From Gentiana macrophylla (taxonomy: Eukaryota > Streptophyta > Magnoliopsida > Gentianales > Gentianaceae), in NCBI GenBank assembly GCA_026214975.1, contig JAOBSW010000550.1, forward strand, positions 1-64,000: 64,000 nucleotides of DNA. The letters run 5' to 3'. Each line of letters starts with the position of its first letter. The first letter of the stretch is position 1. The position numbers were made by a program, and so were the translations under genes. Below, one piece after another: positions 24,724 through 35,250 of the stretch. Under the pieces are notes generated by a model. It was given only the letters and a program-made list of their open reading frames with translations. It was not told the origin of the DNA and made no database searches.

Positions 24724-24922
24724 CCCCCTCAAATGTGGGTCTGTAAGAAAAGAGAAAGGCCAACACTTGATTTTTTTTTTTTTTGGGAAATGCGGGCCTG
24801 CAAGAAGAGAGAGACCCAACACTTGGTTATTATTATTATTCTTTTTGGGTAAAATTGTGCTGGAAGCAGGGATTGAACCCAAGACCTTTTGCTCCGATAC
24901 AATGTTGAACTACCATGCGTTA
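24724..24922 (-). mobile_element. tRNA-derived SINE-like element
   Basis: On the minus strand GGTAGTTCAACATTGTATCG is followed by GGTCTTGGGTTCAATCCCTG, which resembles a pol III B box within a tRNA-like head. The tail (24724-24830) shows an imperfect duplication of the GGGTCTCTCTCTTCTTGCAG unit with T/A-rich spacers. Exact ends and target duplication are unclear. Confidence 0.5.
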
Positions 24923-24924
24923 CA

Positions 24925-25186
24925 AAATATAAGTGATCATACATTTTTTGTTTTGTCCCATAATATAAGTCATTTTACATTACCAATGCAATATTTATTA
25001 CTCTTTTCTCTATTTTACCCATAATTTTTTATTAATCCAACCACTTTTCATTACATAACAACTATTGCATTAGTGATAGTCATGGAGCATTTTAGACATT
25101 AATCATCAAATTTATGACATTCAACAACTTTCTTAATTTATATGAAAACACCTAGGATGACTAATATTTTGAAACGGACTTAAGCT
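24925..25186. mobile_element. Possible Stowaway-like MITE, degenerate
   Basis: The left part reads GTCCCATAATATAAGTCATT. The right part reads GACTAATATTTTGAAACGGAC, which is similar when inverted. This resembles old Tc1/Mariner-type (Stowaway) MITE ends. AT-rich inside, no ORF. Confidence 0.4.
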
Positions 25187-25266
25187 GATGGGTAGTAGAT
25201 AATTAACATTCTATACAACACAATAATGACGTGCACATGCACTAAAGTTGAATGTCATTCTACATA

Positions 25267-25522
25267 CTACATTCGTCCCATAAAAAACGTCCATTTTTAA
25301 GGTACACACAAATTAAGAAAACAATTAATGCGTATTATTTTAAGTAATAAATAACATATATATCCCTATTACGTAATTAATATTTCTATTGAAATGCGAA
25401 ATGAACACAAACATTAAATGCTAACATAAATGTATGTTTGGAAAAATTCATTAAATATGGATATTATTTATGGGACAACTTATTTTTAGAAAATAGACAT
25501 TTTTTTTTATGGGACGAAGGTA
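25267..25522. mobile_element. Stowaway-type MITE
   Basis: About 256 bp. The ends read CTACATTCGTCCCATAAAA and, inverted, ATACCTTCGTCCCATAAAA. TA dinucleotides lie at both borders. Size, TIR and TA target fit Stowaway MITEs. No coding capacity. Confidence 0.75.
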
Positions 25523-26070
25523 TATTAACTATCCAATAAGTGTAAAAGTCATTCAGTGACATCGGTCCACTATAAATTTATTTTTTTATTTAATTTTTTT
25601 TTCCAAAGTGATCTCTTTTATTAATCTCGCCTTCTCAGGGCTATGACAGTAACTTACAATAAACAAATCAGAAAAGGAAACAATTCAGAAAACCTTTACA
25701 CACATCAATCTATATGCCAGACTAATCTAAGATTTTCGCTTTTCATCGCTCATGTTAGCCACTAGTACGTAGGGAGGTGGTCTCTCCTCATCCGACGACC
25801 CAAATATACTCTTGTTTCTCCACGTCCAAATCCCATAAAAGGTCTTCTCGGTCCACTATAATTAATAATGAGTGTGAGTGATACAATGACGGAATCGTCA
25901 CTTCCATATCATTAACTTCACATGAATAATTTCTGTAATTACTATATTTTTTACCAATATCATACAATAGTTGAAACATTCTCATACATAACTAAATTCA
26001 GATAATATGCTATGATCCATTGTGATTTGCCGAATTATTAGGATTTGAGCTTATCACAATACATCTCATT
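25523..26070. other. Upstream region of the GH3 gene
   Basis: Noncoding, AT-rich. No transposon ends were recognised between the MITE and the gene, so this is the likely promoter-proximal region. Confidence 0.5.
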
Positions 26071-26078
26071 ATCTTTCT

Positions 26079-26090
26079 TTAATATATTTC
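26079..26090 (+). promoter_or_regulatory. Candidate TATA box of GH3 gene
   Basis: TTAATATATTT lies about 65 bp before the ATG and would leave a short leader of about 35-40 nt. AT-rich matches are common here, so the call is weak. Confidence 0.3.
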
Positions 26091-26151
26091 CATCCATTTA
26101 ATCATTCACACACCCTTCTAATTTCCCTTCCCTTCATTTCAAGAAATTGAC

Positions 26152-29100
26152 ATGAACTTTCTCATCATCTTCTTCTTCTTCACATTTCTTAGTTTAGTTT
26201 CGGTGCTCAAAACCGAGCCCAAACCCGACACCGTCGATACACCATATGCTACAAAAGTGTACCGATATGCATGTGATCCTCAAAGGTTTTCCGACATGGG
26301 CTTAAACATTACCGATTACGCGTATTGCGATTCTTCTCTCTCTTACGAAATCCGCGTAAAGGATTTAATCGATCGTATGACTTTATACGAAAAATCCCAA
26401 CAAATTTCGGATTCAACCACGGGCGTCGAAAGGATCGGACTTCCTAAATATGAATGGTGGTCTGAAGCTTTGCATGGTGTTGCTAGTGTTGGACCATGGT
26501 GGTATAAAGGTGCTACATTCTTTGATGATGTTGTTCCTTCAGCAACAAGTTTTCCTACTCCTATTACAACTGCTTCCACTTTTAATGAAACCCTTTGGAG
26601 GACTATTGGCCAGGTGAATTAAATGTTATCTATAAAAACCTTTATATTATGTACATTTTGATCATTATATTTAGTGTATTTACAAATATACCCTCCATAC
26701 CCTTATCTAATATGTTCAAAATTTAATTTCTGTCTCACATATCCGAATTGCAACCTTTATCAAACATTATCTTATAACTATATATTATGACCTTATGCAT
26801 CATTTATTTACTCAATGTTTTGCATGAATTGAAATTGTATATTTATGATCAATAATTTCCAAAGTATTGTCAAATGAATTGTGTTTTATAGTTGTAACAC
26901 AAAAATCCAAGGGTTTAATTGTGCAGGCAGTTTCAACAGAAGCAAGAGCAATGTACAATTTGGGTCGAGCTGGGCTGACATTTTGGAGCCCGAACATCAA
27001 CGTGGTTAGGGATCCACGATGGGGAAGAGCCTCGAGACACCTGGCGAAGATCCGCACACCGCCGGAAAATACGCGTAAATTATGTAAGAGGATTGCAAGA
27101 TGTTGAAGGGACAGATAACACTAGTGATATTAAACATAGACCTCTTAAGGTTTCTGCTTGTTGTAAACACTTTGCAGCCTATGATGTTGATAATTGGAAT
27201 GGTGTTGTCCGTGAAACAAATGATGCAAGGGTAAGTTTTAATTTTGTACAATAATTATGAACATTTTCTTAATGGCGTCACATAAAACCTACTGTTATGC
27301 CCGAATCGATTTCCGGTTGATCAGTTATAACAGTTGTCTACCTTAAAGTCGATTCTGTTGATTATGATGTTACAAATGTAAAAGTGTAGAATGACACATG
27401 TTGTGGCCTATGATTAATGATTACTGATACTTTCATCCGGAAGCGTGTCCCGTTTCTGACATATATATGCACCAGATATTTAGGATACATATTTAGAAGC
27501 GAATTTGTAGTTTTTAAAAGATGGATATTGTATATGTATATGCATATCCCTAACTCGGATATGTGATAAGAACCTTGTCGAAAATTAATAAAATACCGTC
27601 AGATAATGAATAAAAAAACGGTCAAAAATGACAAAAAATAACTTTCGAAAATGAAATGAACCAATAAAAATTGTTTATTTTAGGGTTTTTAATATTTATT
27701 GTTTTTCGTTTCGTTCTTGTAATAGATTTCTAATGTACAGTTTGATCAATTTATATTTAATATCTACGTATAGCCCCTCATACTACCGTATCTACATATC
27801 TGTGCCCGTGTAAACTAGTTTGTAGATCTATGTTTACATTTTTTTTACAACAGGAACTTATTTAATTACTATATATCTATGTATTGAAGGTGACAGAACA
27901 AGACATGGTGGAGACATTTGTGAAACCATTTGAAATGTGTGTAAAAGAAGGTGATGTTAGCAGTATTATGTGTTCATACAACCGTATCAATGGCATTCCA
28001 GCATGTGCAGATCCAAGGCTTTTGAGAGAAACTATTAGAGGAGAATGGGACCTAAATGGGTACATACAAAATGATGATTTAAGTGACTATATATATATAT
28101 ATATGATCTTTCATGTATTGATTAAAGCAAATTTTATGTAGGTATATTGTATCGGATTGCGACTCGGTAGAGGTCATGGTAGATAGACATCACTGGCTCT
28201 CCGATTCGTTTGAAGATGCAGTTGCTCAAACTCTTAAAGCAGGTAAACCAAGTAGTTTAACTCAGATGGTAAATAGGTTTGAGAAATGTTTCAGAGGTTA
28301 GGGTTCGATTCGACTTTATATACCGAAGGCAAGATTTTCTGATGTCACAAACATGCTAAAGAGTTCTAGCTAGATTGTATACACCCTAAAATTATATACT
28401 GAAAGCACTCAGAGATCGACTCTGGATTTAGTTGGACTGGTGGTGGTCCTAGATATATGGAGGTCCATAGGTCCTACCAAAATAATTCTTAATAGTGTAA
28501 ATAATATTATAATTAATTGTTGTAATTACTAAGTTACTTTGTTTTTATGATAATAATTACCCAATTGAAATAAATGTAGGTTTGGATTTGGATTGTGGAG
28601 ACACTTTTAGTAAGCATGGTGCCAATGCAGTCAAACAAGGAAAAGTCCAAGAAGCCCAAGTTGACCAAGCATTGAAAAACCTTTATTTGGTTCTTATGAG
28701 AGTAGGGTTTTTGATGGAAACCCTAAATACAATAAACTTGGTAAAAAGACATATGTTCTAAAGAGCATATAGATTTAGCCCTTCAAGCTGCAAGAGAAGG
28801 TATTGTCCTCCTCAAGAATGATGGTGACACCTTGCCTTTGAGCTCTAACAAGATCAATACTTTAGCCGTTGTTGGACCTCATGCTAATGCTACGAAGCGA
28901 TGATCGGAAATTACGCAGTTCATTTACAATTCAAATAACATATTATAGACAAGTGATTTATAACTATAACATCGTATGAATGTAGTGATACATCTGCAAA
29001 GTCTTTCGAGATCTCGACACATTCACAATGTCTTACAGATCCTGATGCATTTGCAACGTCTTACGAGATAGTGAACACTTCAAAAGTTCGATTCAAATAT

Positions 29101-30673
29101 GCTTCAAGTGATTTTTAACACATTGATCACACAAGGGTTACCATAGGTGTAGGCCTCATTGTGGGATCAATGTCCAAATTGCTTTCAAAGAGGATTTGAA
29201 TTGAACTTAATTTCAAGTATAATGTAGTATTATTTTGCACGCATTTGTAACGTCAAGCATATAGAGAGGAATCTGTAACATTATACACATTTTGAGATAT
29301 ATGTCATATCGTAACATATATCATACATACAGTGACACGTCTATAAAGTTGTACATATATTCAGATATATGTAACACCGTAAAGATAGCATTGATGTATA
29401 TGTAAGGCCGTACAGATGGTGACGCATCTACAACATATATATTGCACATATTATAACATATTTTGTGATGTATCTATGTAGGAGTTCCATGTCGATACAA
29501 ATCGCCGCTGGATGCATTCAGCAAAGAGGTTAAAAGTGTGAACTATCAGCCAGGTTGTAAAGATGTCCAATGCAAAAACGATACATACATATTTCTGGCT
29601 ATGGAGGCGGCGAAAAAGTCCGACACGACGATCATTTTGGCCGGAATTAATATAGATATAGAGAGAGAAAGTCTAGACAGAACAGATTTGCTACTTCCAG
29701 GCTACCAAACTCAATTAATCAATCAGATTGCATTGACATCCAAGGGTCCAGTTATTCTAGTTATATTTTGTGGAGGTGGTGTTGATATTTCTTTTGCTAA
29801 AGGAAATAATAAGATTAAAGCTATACTTTGGGCTGGTTATCCCGGTGAAGAAGGTGGTCAAGGAATTTCTGATATTATTTTTGGTAAATATAATCCAAGT
29901 AAGTATTTTTGCTACAATTATAATATATAATATACATATATATTTATCACTTTGTGTATGGTAATATAAGAAGTATTATCTTTGGAAAATAAAAAATTGT
30001 GTTTTTGTATACAATTTAATTATTAATAACCTTTCTAACTAGTGTTTTTGTATAGGTGGAAGACTTCCTATAACATGGTATAAAAACAATTATGTAGATC
30101 AAATACCTATGACTTCAATGTCACTTAGACCAGTGGAAAGTTTAGGGTACCCTGGTAGAACATACAAGTTTTTCAAAGGTCCTACAGTTTACCAATTTGG
30201 ACAAGGACTTAGCTACACTAAATGGATCTTTAACCCGATCGCCCCTAAACGATCACTCGATGTTCATCTAAGCAAATACCAGCATTGTCACGATCTGAAT
30301 TACACGTCTGGATCGGTCAAACCGTTATGTCCTGCTGTTAAAGTGGATGATCTTGAATGTGATGACACAATTTTGATTTCGACGTGGAGGTACAAAATGA
30401 TGGAAAAGTGGATGGGAGTAAGGTTGTTTTGGTATTTTCAGCTGCTCCAGAGGGAATTGTCGGGGCTCCGATTAGACGAGTAGTCGGGTTCAAGAAAGTG
30501 TTTGTTGAAGGAGGGCAAAAGAGTAAAGTTCATTTTAGGTTGAATGCATGCAGAGATTTGGGGATAGTGGATTATAGTGGATATAATCTTTTGGCTTCTG
30601 GGCAAAATACAATTATTCTTGGAAATTGGATGGCTTCTTTCCTTTTAGTGTTAATCTTAAACCTTCTGTTTAA
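26152..30673 (+). CDS. GH3 beta-D-xylosidase / alpha-L-arabinofuranosidase-like, 7 exons, 8 one-base frame breaks
   Basis: A secreted cell-wall glycoside hydrolase of family 3, expected to release xylose or arabinose from xylan or arabinan. Exons: 26152-26613, 26927-27230, 27890-28059, 28142-28242, 28580-28918, 29482-29898, 30056-30673, with GT-AG borders except the exon 5 donor. The product would be about 805 residues; the family has about 770-800. The start [10 protein letters not shown] is a signal peptide. Landmarks: [10 protein letters not shown] (exon 1), [24 protein letters not shown] and [13 protein letters not shown] (exon 2), YIVSDCDSV with the nucleophile Asp (exon 4), [16 protein letters not shown] and GYPGEEGG (exon 6), GRLPITWY and the Fn3-like C-terminal domain (exon 7). 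Single bases are missing at 27029, 27075, 28708-28712, 28748, 28897, 28918, 30371-30374 and 30641-30642, always from a mononucleotide run. I see no other disabling change. Substrate preference cannot be read from sequence. Confidence 0.93.
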
Positions 30674-30690
30674 TTAGGTTAACTAAAATT

Positions 30691-30696
30691 AATAAA
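30691..30696 (+). terminator. Poly(A) signal of GH3 gene
   Basis: AATAAA 18 bp after the inferred stop, followed by G/T-rich and T-rich sequence. Confidence 0.6.
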
Positions 30697-30796
30697 GGGT
30701 TGTGGGAAGGATAATTTTTTTTTTCCTTTGAGAAGCAAGGATTATTTCTTATTTATCAGTCTGTTTTGGAGTTTAGAGTTTAATTATTTAAATGTA

Positions 30797-30960
30797 TGTT
30801 AATTGTGATTAATTCCCTTCTTTCGGTTAATAATACTGATGAGGAACATAATTTTTGGTTGTTAATTGTGATTAATTTACGGTTAATAATATTTATGAGG
30901 AATATAATTATTGGTTGTTAATTGTGATTAATTTCCTTCTTTTGGTTAATAGATGTATAG
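30797..30960. repeat. Three-copy tandem repeat downstream of GH3 gene
   Basis: Units starting TGTTAATTGTGATTAATT at 30797, 30860 and 30916 (63- and 56-bp spacing), each continuing to GGTTAATA. The middle copy lacks the CCTTCTTT segment. Confidence 0.85.
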
Positions 30961-30975
30961 TGATGTTGTGCAATA

Positions 30976-31151
30976 ACTTGATTTTAGGATAATATCAATC
31001 TATCATTAATTATCTCATGATTACACATTCTTATACATCATAAGGCTTCATAATCTATGCTAGATTCTGTACTACAGTTTGTTATGCTACCTCATCACTA
31101 ATGACACCTATTACAATATAGTAAAGACATAAATACCATTATACTCTAACA
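30976..31151 (-). repeat. 3' LTR of Copia Y
   Basis: 176 bp. Plus-strand reading runs from ACTTGATTTTAGGATAATAT to CTCTAACA. It is about 93-95% like the partner at 45075-45249 by eye. Confidence 0.88.
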
Positions 31152-32587
31152 TCTCCCCTCAAACGAAAGGGGTCTTGACCACTTGAAGTTTGTCCCTGAA
31201 TTGACTGAACTTGGTGATGGATAATGGCTTGGTGAGACAGTCTGCAATTTGGTCAGCTGATGGAATGTGTTTGACGTAAGTTGTCCTTGCACGATTTTGT
31301 CCCTGATGAAGTGAAGATCTATTTCCACATGTTTGGTTCGATTATGAAACACATGGTTGTAAGCTAGGGACTGAGCAATTAAGTTATCACACCAGATAAT
31401 AGCTGTTTTGGGAAGAGGAATAGACAGTTCAGATAACATGGAGGTGAGCCATTGTATTTCTGTTGCAGTGTTGGCTAAAGATATATACTCAGACTCAGTG
31501 CTGGATCTTGAGACAACTCCTTGTTTCTTGGAACTCCATGATACCAAAGAACCACACAAATATACACAATAACCAGCAATAGATTTTCTATCCACTTAAT
31601 CACATGCCCAATCAACATCAGAGTAACTTACAAGAGTGATGCCCTGATTTGGAACAAAGTGTGCACATATCTGAGTAGTCTTTTGAGGCTCTGCCAATGG
31701 ATGACTCTAGCTAGGTTGTTGCATATATTGACTAAGAGTGTTTACAGCAAAGGATAAGTCGGGCCTGGTGAATGTCATGTATTGCAGGGCCCCAACACTT
31801 CCGTAAATAGTGGGGTTGTCTGTCAAAGGACTTACAGACTTGGTGAAATCTATTCCAACTGCTATGGGTGTAGGACAAGGTTTCAGATTGCTGAACCCAA
31901 GTTTGTGTAGCATTCTGAGGCATACATGTGTTGGCTGAGATAAAGCCTAGTGGAATCTCTCTGAACTTGCGTCCTTAAAAAATGACTCACAGGGCTAAGG
32001 TCTTTAAGGGAAAACCTGTTGTGCAGTATTTGAATGAACCTGTGAATGAGAGATGGCATGTTTCTTGTAACCAGAATATCATCCACATAAATCAAGACAT
32101 ACAGAACAATATTCCCTCTTTTGAAGATAAATAAGGACACATCAGATTTGGACTAGTAGAACCCCAACTTCAGAAGTTGTTGCCTCAATTCTTCAAACCA
32201 GGCTCTAGGTGCCTGTTTGAGACCATATAGAGCCTTCTTCAGACATTACACATGATGGGGTTTAATGGGATCAACAAAACCCTCAGGTTGGGGCATGTAG
32301 ACATCTTCCTTCAGAGTTCCATTGAGGATGGCATTGTTAATGTCTACCTGATTAAAGTTCCACTGGCAGGCTACAGCAAGGGCAAGTATGACCCTGATTG
32401 TACTGGCTTTAGCTACAGGACTAAAGGTCTCTGTATAGTCTAGTCCTGGGGTTTGAAGAAACCCCTTGGCAACAAGTATTGCCTTGTGTTTATGTACTGT
32501 ACCATCAGCATTTAACTTGAGTTTAAAAATCCACTTATTCCCAACCAGTCTGTGACTTGAGTTTGGAGGGATAAGTTCCCAAGTTTG
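31146..32587 (-). pseudogene. Copia Y reverse transcriptase and RNase H
   Basis: Minus strand. The RT begins with TWELIPPNSS at the insertion border, passes WIFKLKLNADGTV and [19 protein letters not shown], has a stop (GFY*SKSD near 32153), then the catalytic block LIYVDDILVT near 32080. 31913-31707 gives GALQYMTFTRPDLSFAVN, the RT-RNase H connection. 31595-31146 is RNase H: SWSSKKQGVVSRSSTESEYI, IWCDNLIAQSLAYNHVFHNR and TKHVEIDLHFIRDK. A frameshift follows ('QLTKLQT' where the family has the DCLTKPL block). At least three breaks make it inactive. Confidence 0.9.
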
Positions 32588-33726
32588 TGTTGGAATAGTG
32601 TCCTAAACCCAATCGGGTTGGACCGGATCCGACCGGGTCGGATCATTTCTACTATTTCTTTATGTTTATACATATATATAATGGCTTTTATGTTGTCATA
32701 TATCTGTTCTTCTAAAGAACCAATTATGAATTGTTATATGATAACGCCCTTAGTATTAAGCGTGATAGAAACCATGATAGGCGATTATGGTTGATGAGAT
32801 CTCTAATCACTTTAATAAGTTTGATACTTAAATGTCACTAGGCTGATGTACTATTAAATAGGACATTGATAGTACAAACAGACTAGCACGTATTAGATGT
32901 CTTCTGTCTTTAAGGACAGGGATAGATCTCGTCTATCGAAGTGTAGAGACACTTGGACTGTACGTGGACGTGTATTAGAGAATGCGTACAATAGACTGAC
33001 CCACTTACATGGATAAGTGCCACACTATGTGACGGTTGTGTAATTATCCTTAAGACCGGAGTCTTCATGGCATCACGGTGTGGATTGTCATGCTTTGACA
33101 CTATTGAGGTTTCCCCTAGCCACGGGGTGATCATGCGGTAGTGATTGGGTATGATATTGAAGCATGCAGAGTATACATGATTGATCGTCCAGGAATCGCG
33201 TATCCTATGATTGGGATCGAATATCCGAAATAGCCTTCTTATAAGGAATGTCTAGCTCTCGTTAATCTTTGCAAAGTGGGAGTAAATGAGTTACTTCGAG
33301 AGAGCATGATATCCACATTATAAGATACGGTCGTTGATGTTTGACACTCGACGCACGACCGTATGGATATTATTACAAACAATAGGATTGTAAGTTACAC
33401 GGTAATCTGTTTCACATGAAAGGCGTGAGTCATTGCACTTGACTCTTCCGATGATTGGGGTCACGGAGTGTTCTGAGACGCTATCCCGTGATCGTTAGGC
33501 ATGAAGGGCATTTTTCGTAATTTGCACTTTGTGTCTACGGCCAACATATTCAGAAGCCTATCGGGTCACACACATATGAACATCTAGCCAGATTAAAATG
33601 TGGTTATAGATGATAACCAAATAAGGAAAGTTTATCTCGTACTATAAAGGTTATAGTGGTAAATTAATATGATGGTATTTATTTATTATGAATAAATTAA
33701 ATAGAAGATATTAATTATGTTGATTA

Positions 33727-33787
<61 letters not shown>

Positions 33788-34539
33788 TGGCTGAAAATTT
33801 GTGTGTATATGACACACGTAATTATTGGCAAACTAGTTGATCAAGTTGATTAAATATATGTGTATTGATATATACATATGGCGCCATATTTTGGTGTATT
33901 AAGATACACTTGGATTGTGTAATTTATTTAATAAGATTACCATATATTAATATTAGATATTAATGACTATAGATTTGCACACATGTGTAAATTGATTTAT
34001 GGTAAAAAGATAAATATAATCAATATAAGATATTGACAATATATTGGAATATTTAATATAAGATATTAAATTAAATGAGATAAATCAATCAAATATATTT
34101 TTCCTTATTTTATTGGGAAAATATTTTCTTCTCCTACACATCTCTTGGGGGCGCCACTTCTTCTATATAAAGGAAGTGGGTGTCAAGCTCTTTTGTACAT
34201 CACAATTCTAAGAACTGATAGTTCTTGTGTAAAATAGAGAGCATCCTATAGAGAGTTGGAGAGAGGGGAAAGAGGCCGGTCTAGCAACCGGAGTTTTCCA
34301 ATAGCAATCCATGATGGGATTCCGGCGGGCTGTTCGTGTGGACTAGCGGTAGAGGCCGAACACTTGGGCGGCACTATGCAGAACTACTCTCCTCAGACGG
34401 TCAAAGCGTCGATCTTATAGATCAACCAAGGTAACCACCGTCTACTAGCTTATTAGTTTATTGCTTAAACGAAGTCGATCCTGGTTAAAAGGAAATAAAA
34501 TTTTAAATTCCGCTGCGTTCCCATGTATATTTCCTAACA
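32588..34539 (+). repeat. 5' LTR of L copy C
   Basis: 1952 bp from TGTTGGAATAGTGTCC to TTCCTAACA. The TATA box CTATATAAAG is at 34163-34172. A (TA)n tract of about 27 units near 33730-33783 is nearly absent from the 3' partner. Confidence 0.92.
33729..33784. repeat. (TA)n microsatellite in LTR
   Basis: About 27 TA units. The 3' LTR has only short broken TA stretches at the same place (41116-41133), so the tract grew or shrank after insertion. Confidence 0.95.
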
Positions 34540-34540
34540 G

Positions 34541-34555
34541 TGGTATCAGAGCGAG
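34541..34555 (+). other. Primer binding site, copy C
   Basis: TGGTATCAGAGCGAG, one base after the 5' LTR, matches the Copia site for initiator tRNA-Met. Confidence 0.92.
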
Positions 34556-34625
34556 ATTCGAGCTTAAGCAATAAGCATGTTATTTTGCGTAGTTAATTTT
34601 ATCGTTTAAATCACGTAATTAAAAG

Positions 34626-34886
34626 ATGAAAGATTTTTTATTTACAAAATTGATACATGAAAAGAAAAAAAGAAAAAAAAAACGAGATCGGGTGGTGCTC
34701 GGCCAACTGGCGGCGGCTGGTCGGTGGCGGCGGCGGCTGGTCGGTGGCGGCGGCAGCAGGTGCTGCCAACCTGCTGCCGGCAGTCGGTTGACCCGTCAAT
34801 GCTGGCGGATCTCAAAATTTTTGTTTTGTGTATTTTGTGATTCAATATGGTTCATAGTTGTGATTGGTAATTCCTCTTTTGTTTAG
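34626..34886 (+). other. Leader reading frame with GC-rich tract, copy C
   Basis: An 86-codon open reading begins MKDFLFTKLIHEKKK and then becomes Arg/Gly-rich through a GGC/GCC-rich tract (34690-34800). Copy A begins the same way (MKDFLFAKVIHEKKR from 3210) but diverges in the GC-rich part and stops early. The start may be a relic of gag or a leader ORF. The Gly/Arg part is composition-driven, so I do not call a protein. Confidence 0.35.
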
Positions 34887-34974
34887 TTGTGTCATGTGGC
34901 TAACCAATGGTTCAAATAGTTTGGGTCATTGGGATGTCTCATGGCATTAAAATAATAATGGTCTTTTCAAACTT

Positions 34975-35250
34975 TGTTTGGAATAGGCCTAGGCCCTTCC
35001 GAGGCCTAGGCCCTTTCCAAATATTTGTTTAGGGAAAAGGCTTAGGCCTAGGCCACTTCCAAAATTTTGATTTTGGAAAGTGGCCAGGCCTAAACCAAAA
35101 TTATTTGGCCTTTCCAAATATTTGATTTGGAATAGGTCTAGGCCCTTTTCAAATATTTGATTTAAAAGGCGCTAGTTTCAGCCACTTCCAAAATTTTGAT
35201 TTTGGAAAGTGGTCAGGCCTAAACCAAATTTAGTTTAGGAAGATGCCTTT
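34975..35250 (+). repeat. Palindrome-rich leader segment, copy C
   Basis: Contains GGCCTAGGCC-type palindromes near 34986-35056 and two copies of the hairpin CCACTTCCAAAATT..TTTTGGAAAGTGG (35053-35083 and 35182-35212). Short direct repeats such as CCAAATATTTGATTTGGAA lie between them. Copy A has a simpler version at 3540-3660. Confidence 0.75.

Noticed and set aside
24658..25024. Small frames around the SINE
   Set aside because: They are explained by the SINE duplication and T-runs.
26152..30673. Calling the GH3 gene a plain pseudogene
   Set aside because: All exons and nearly all splice sites are intact, and the lesions share one technical-looking pattern, so it is kept as a CDS with breaks noted.
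34626..34886. Gly/Arg-rich protein from the GC-rich tract
   Set aside because: The composition comes from GGC repeats; copy A does not preserve it. Kept only as a leader feature, not as a gene.
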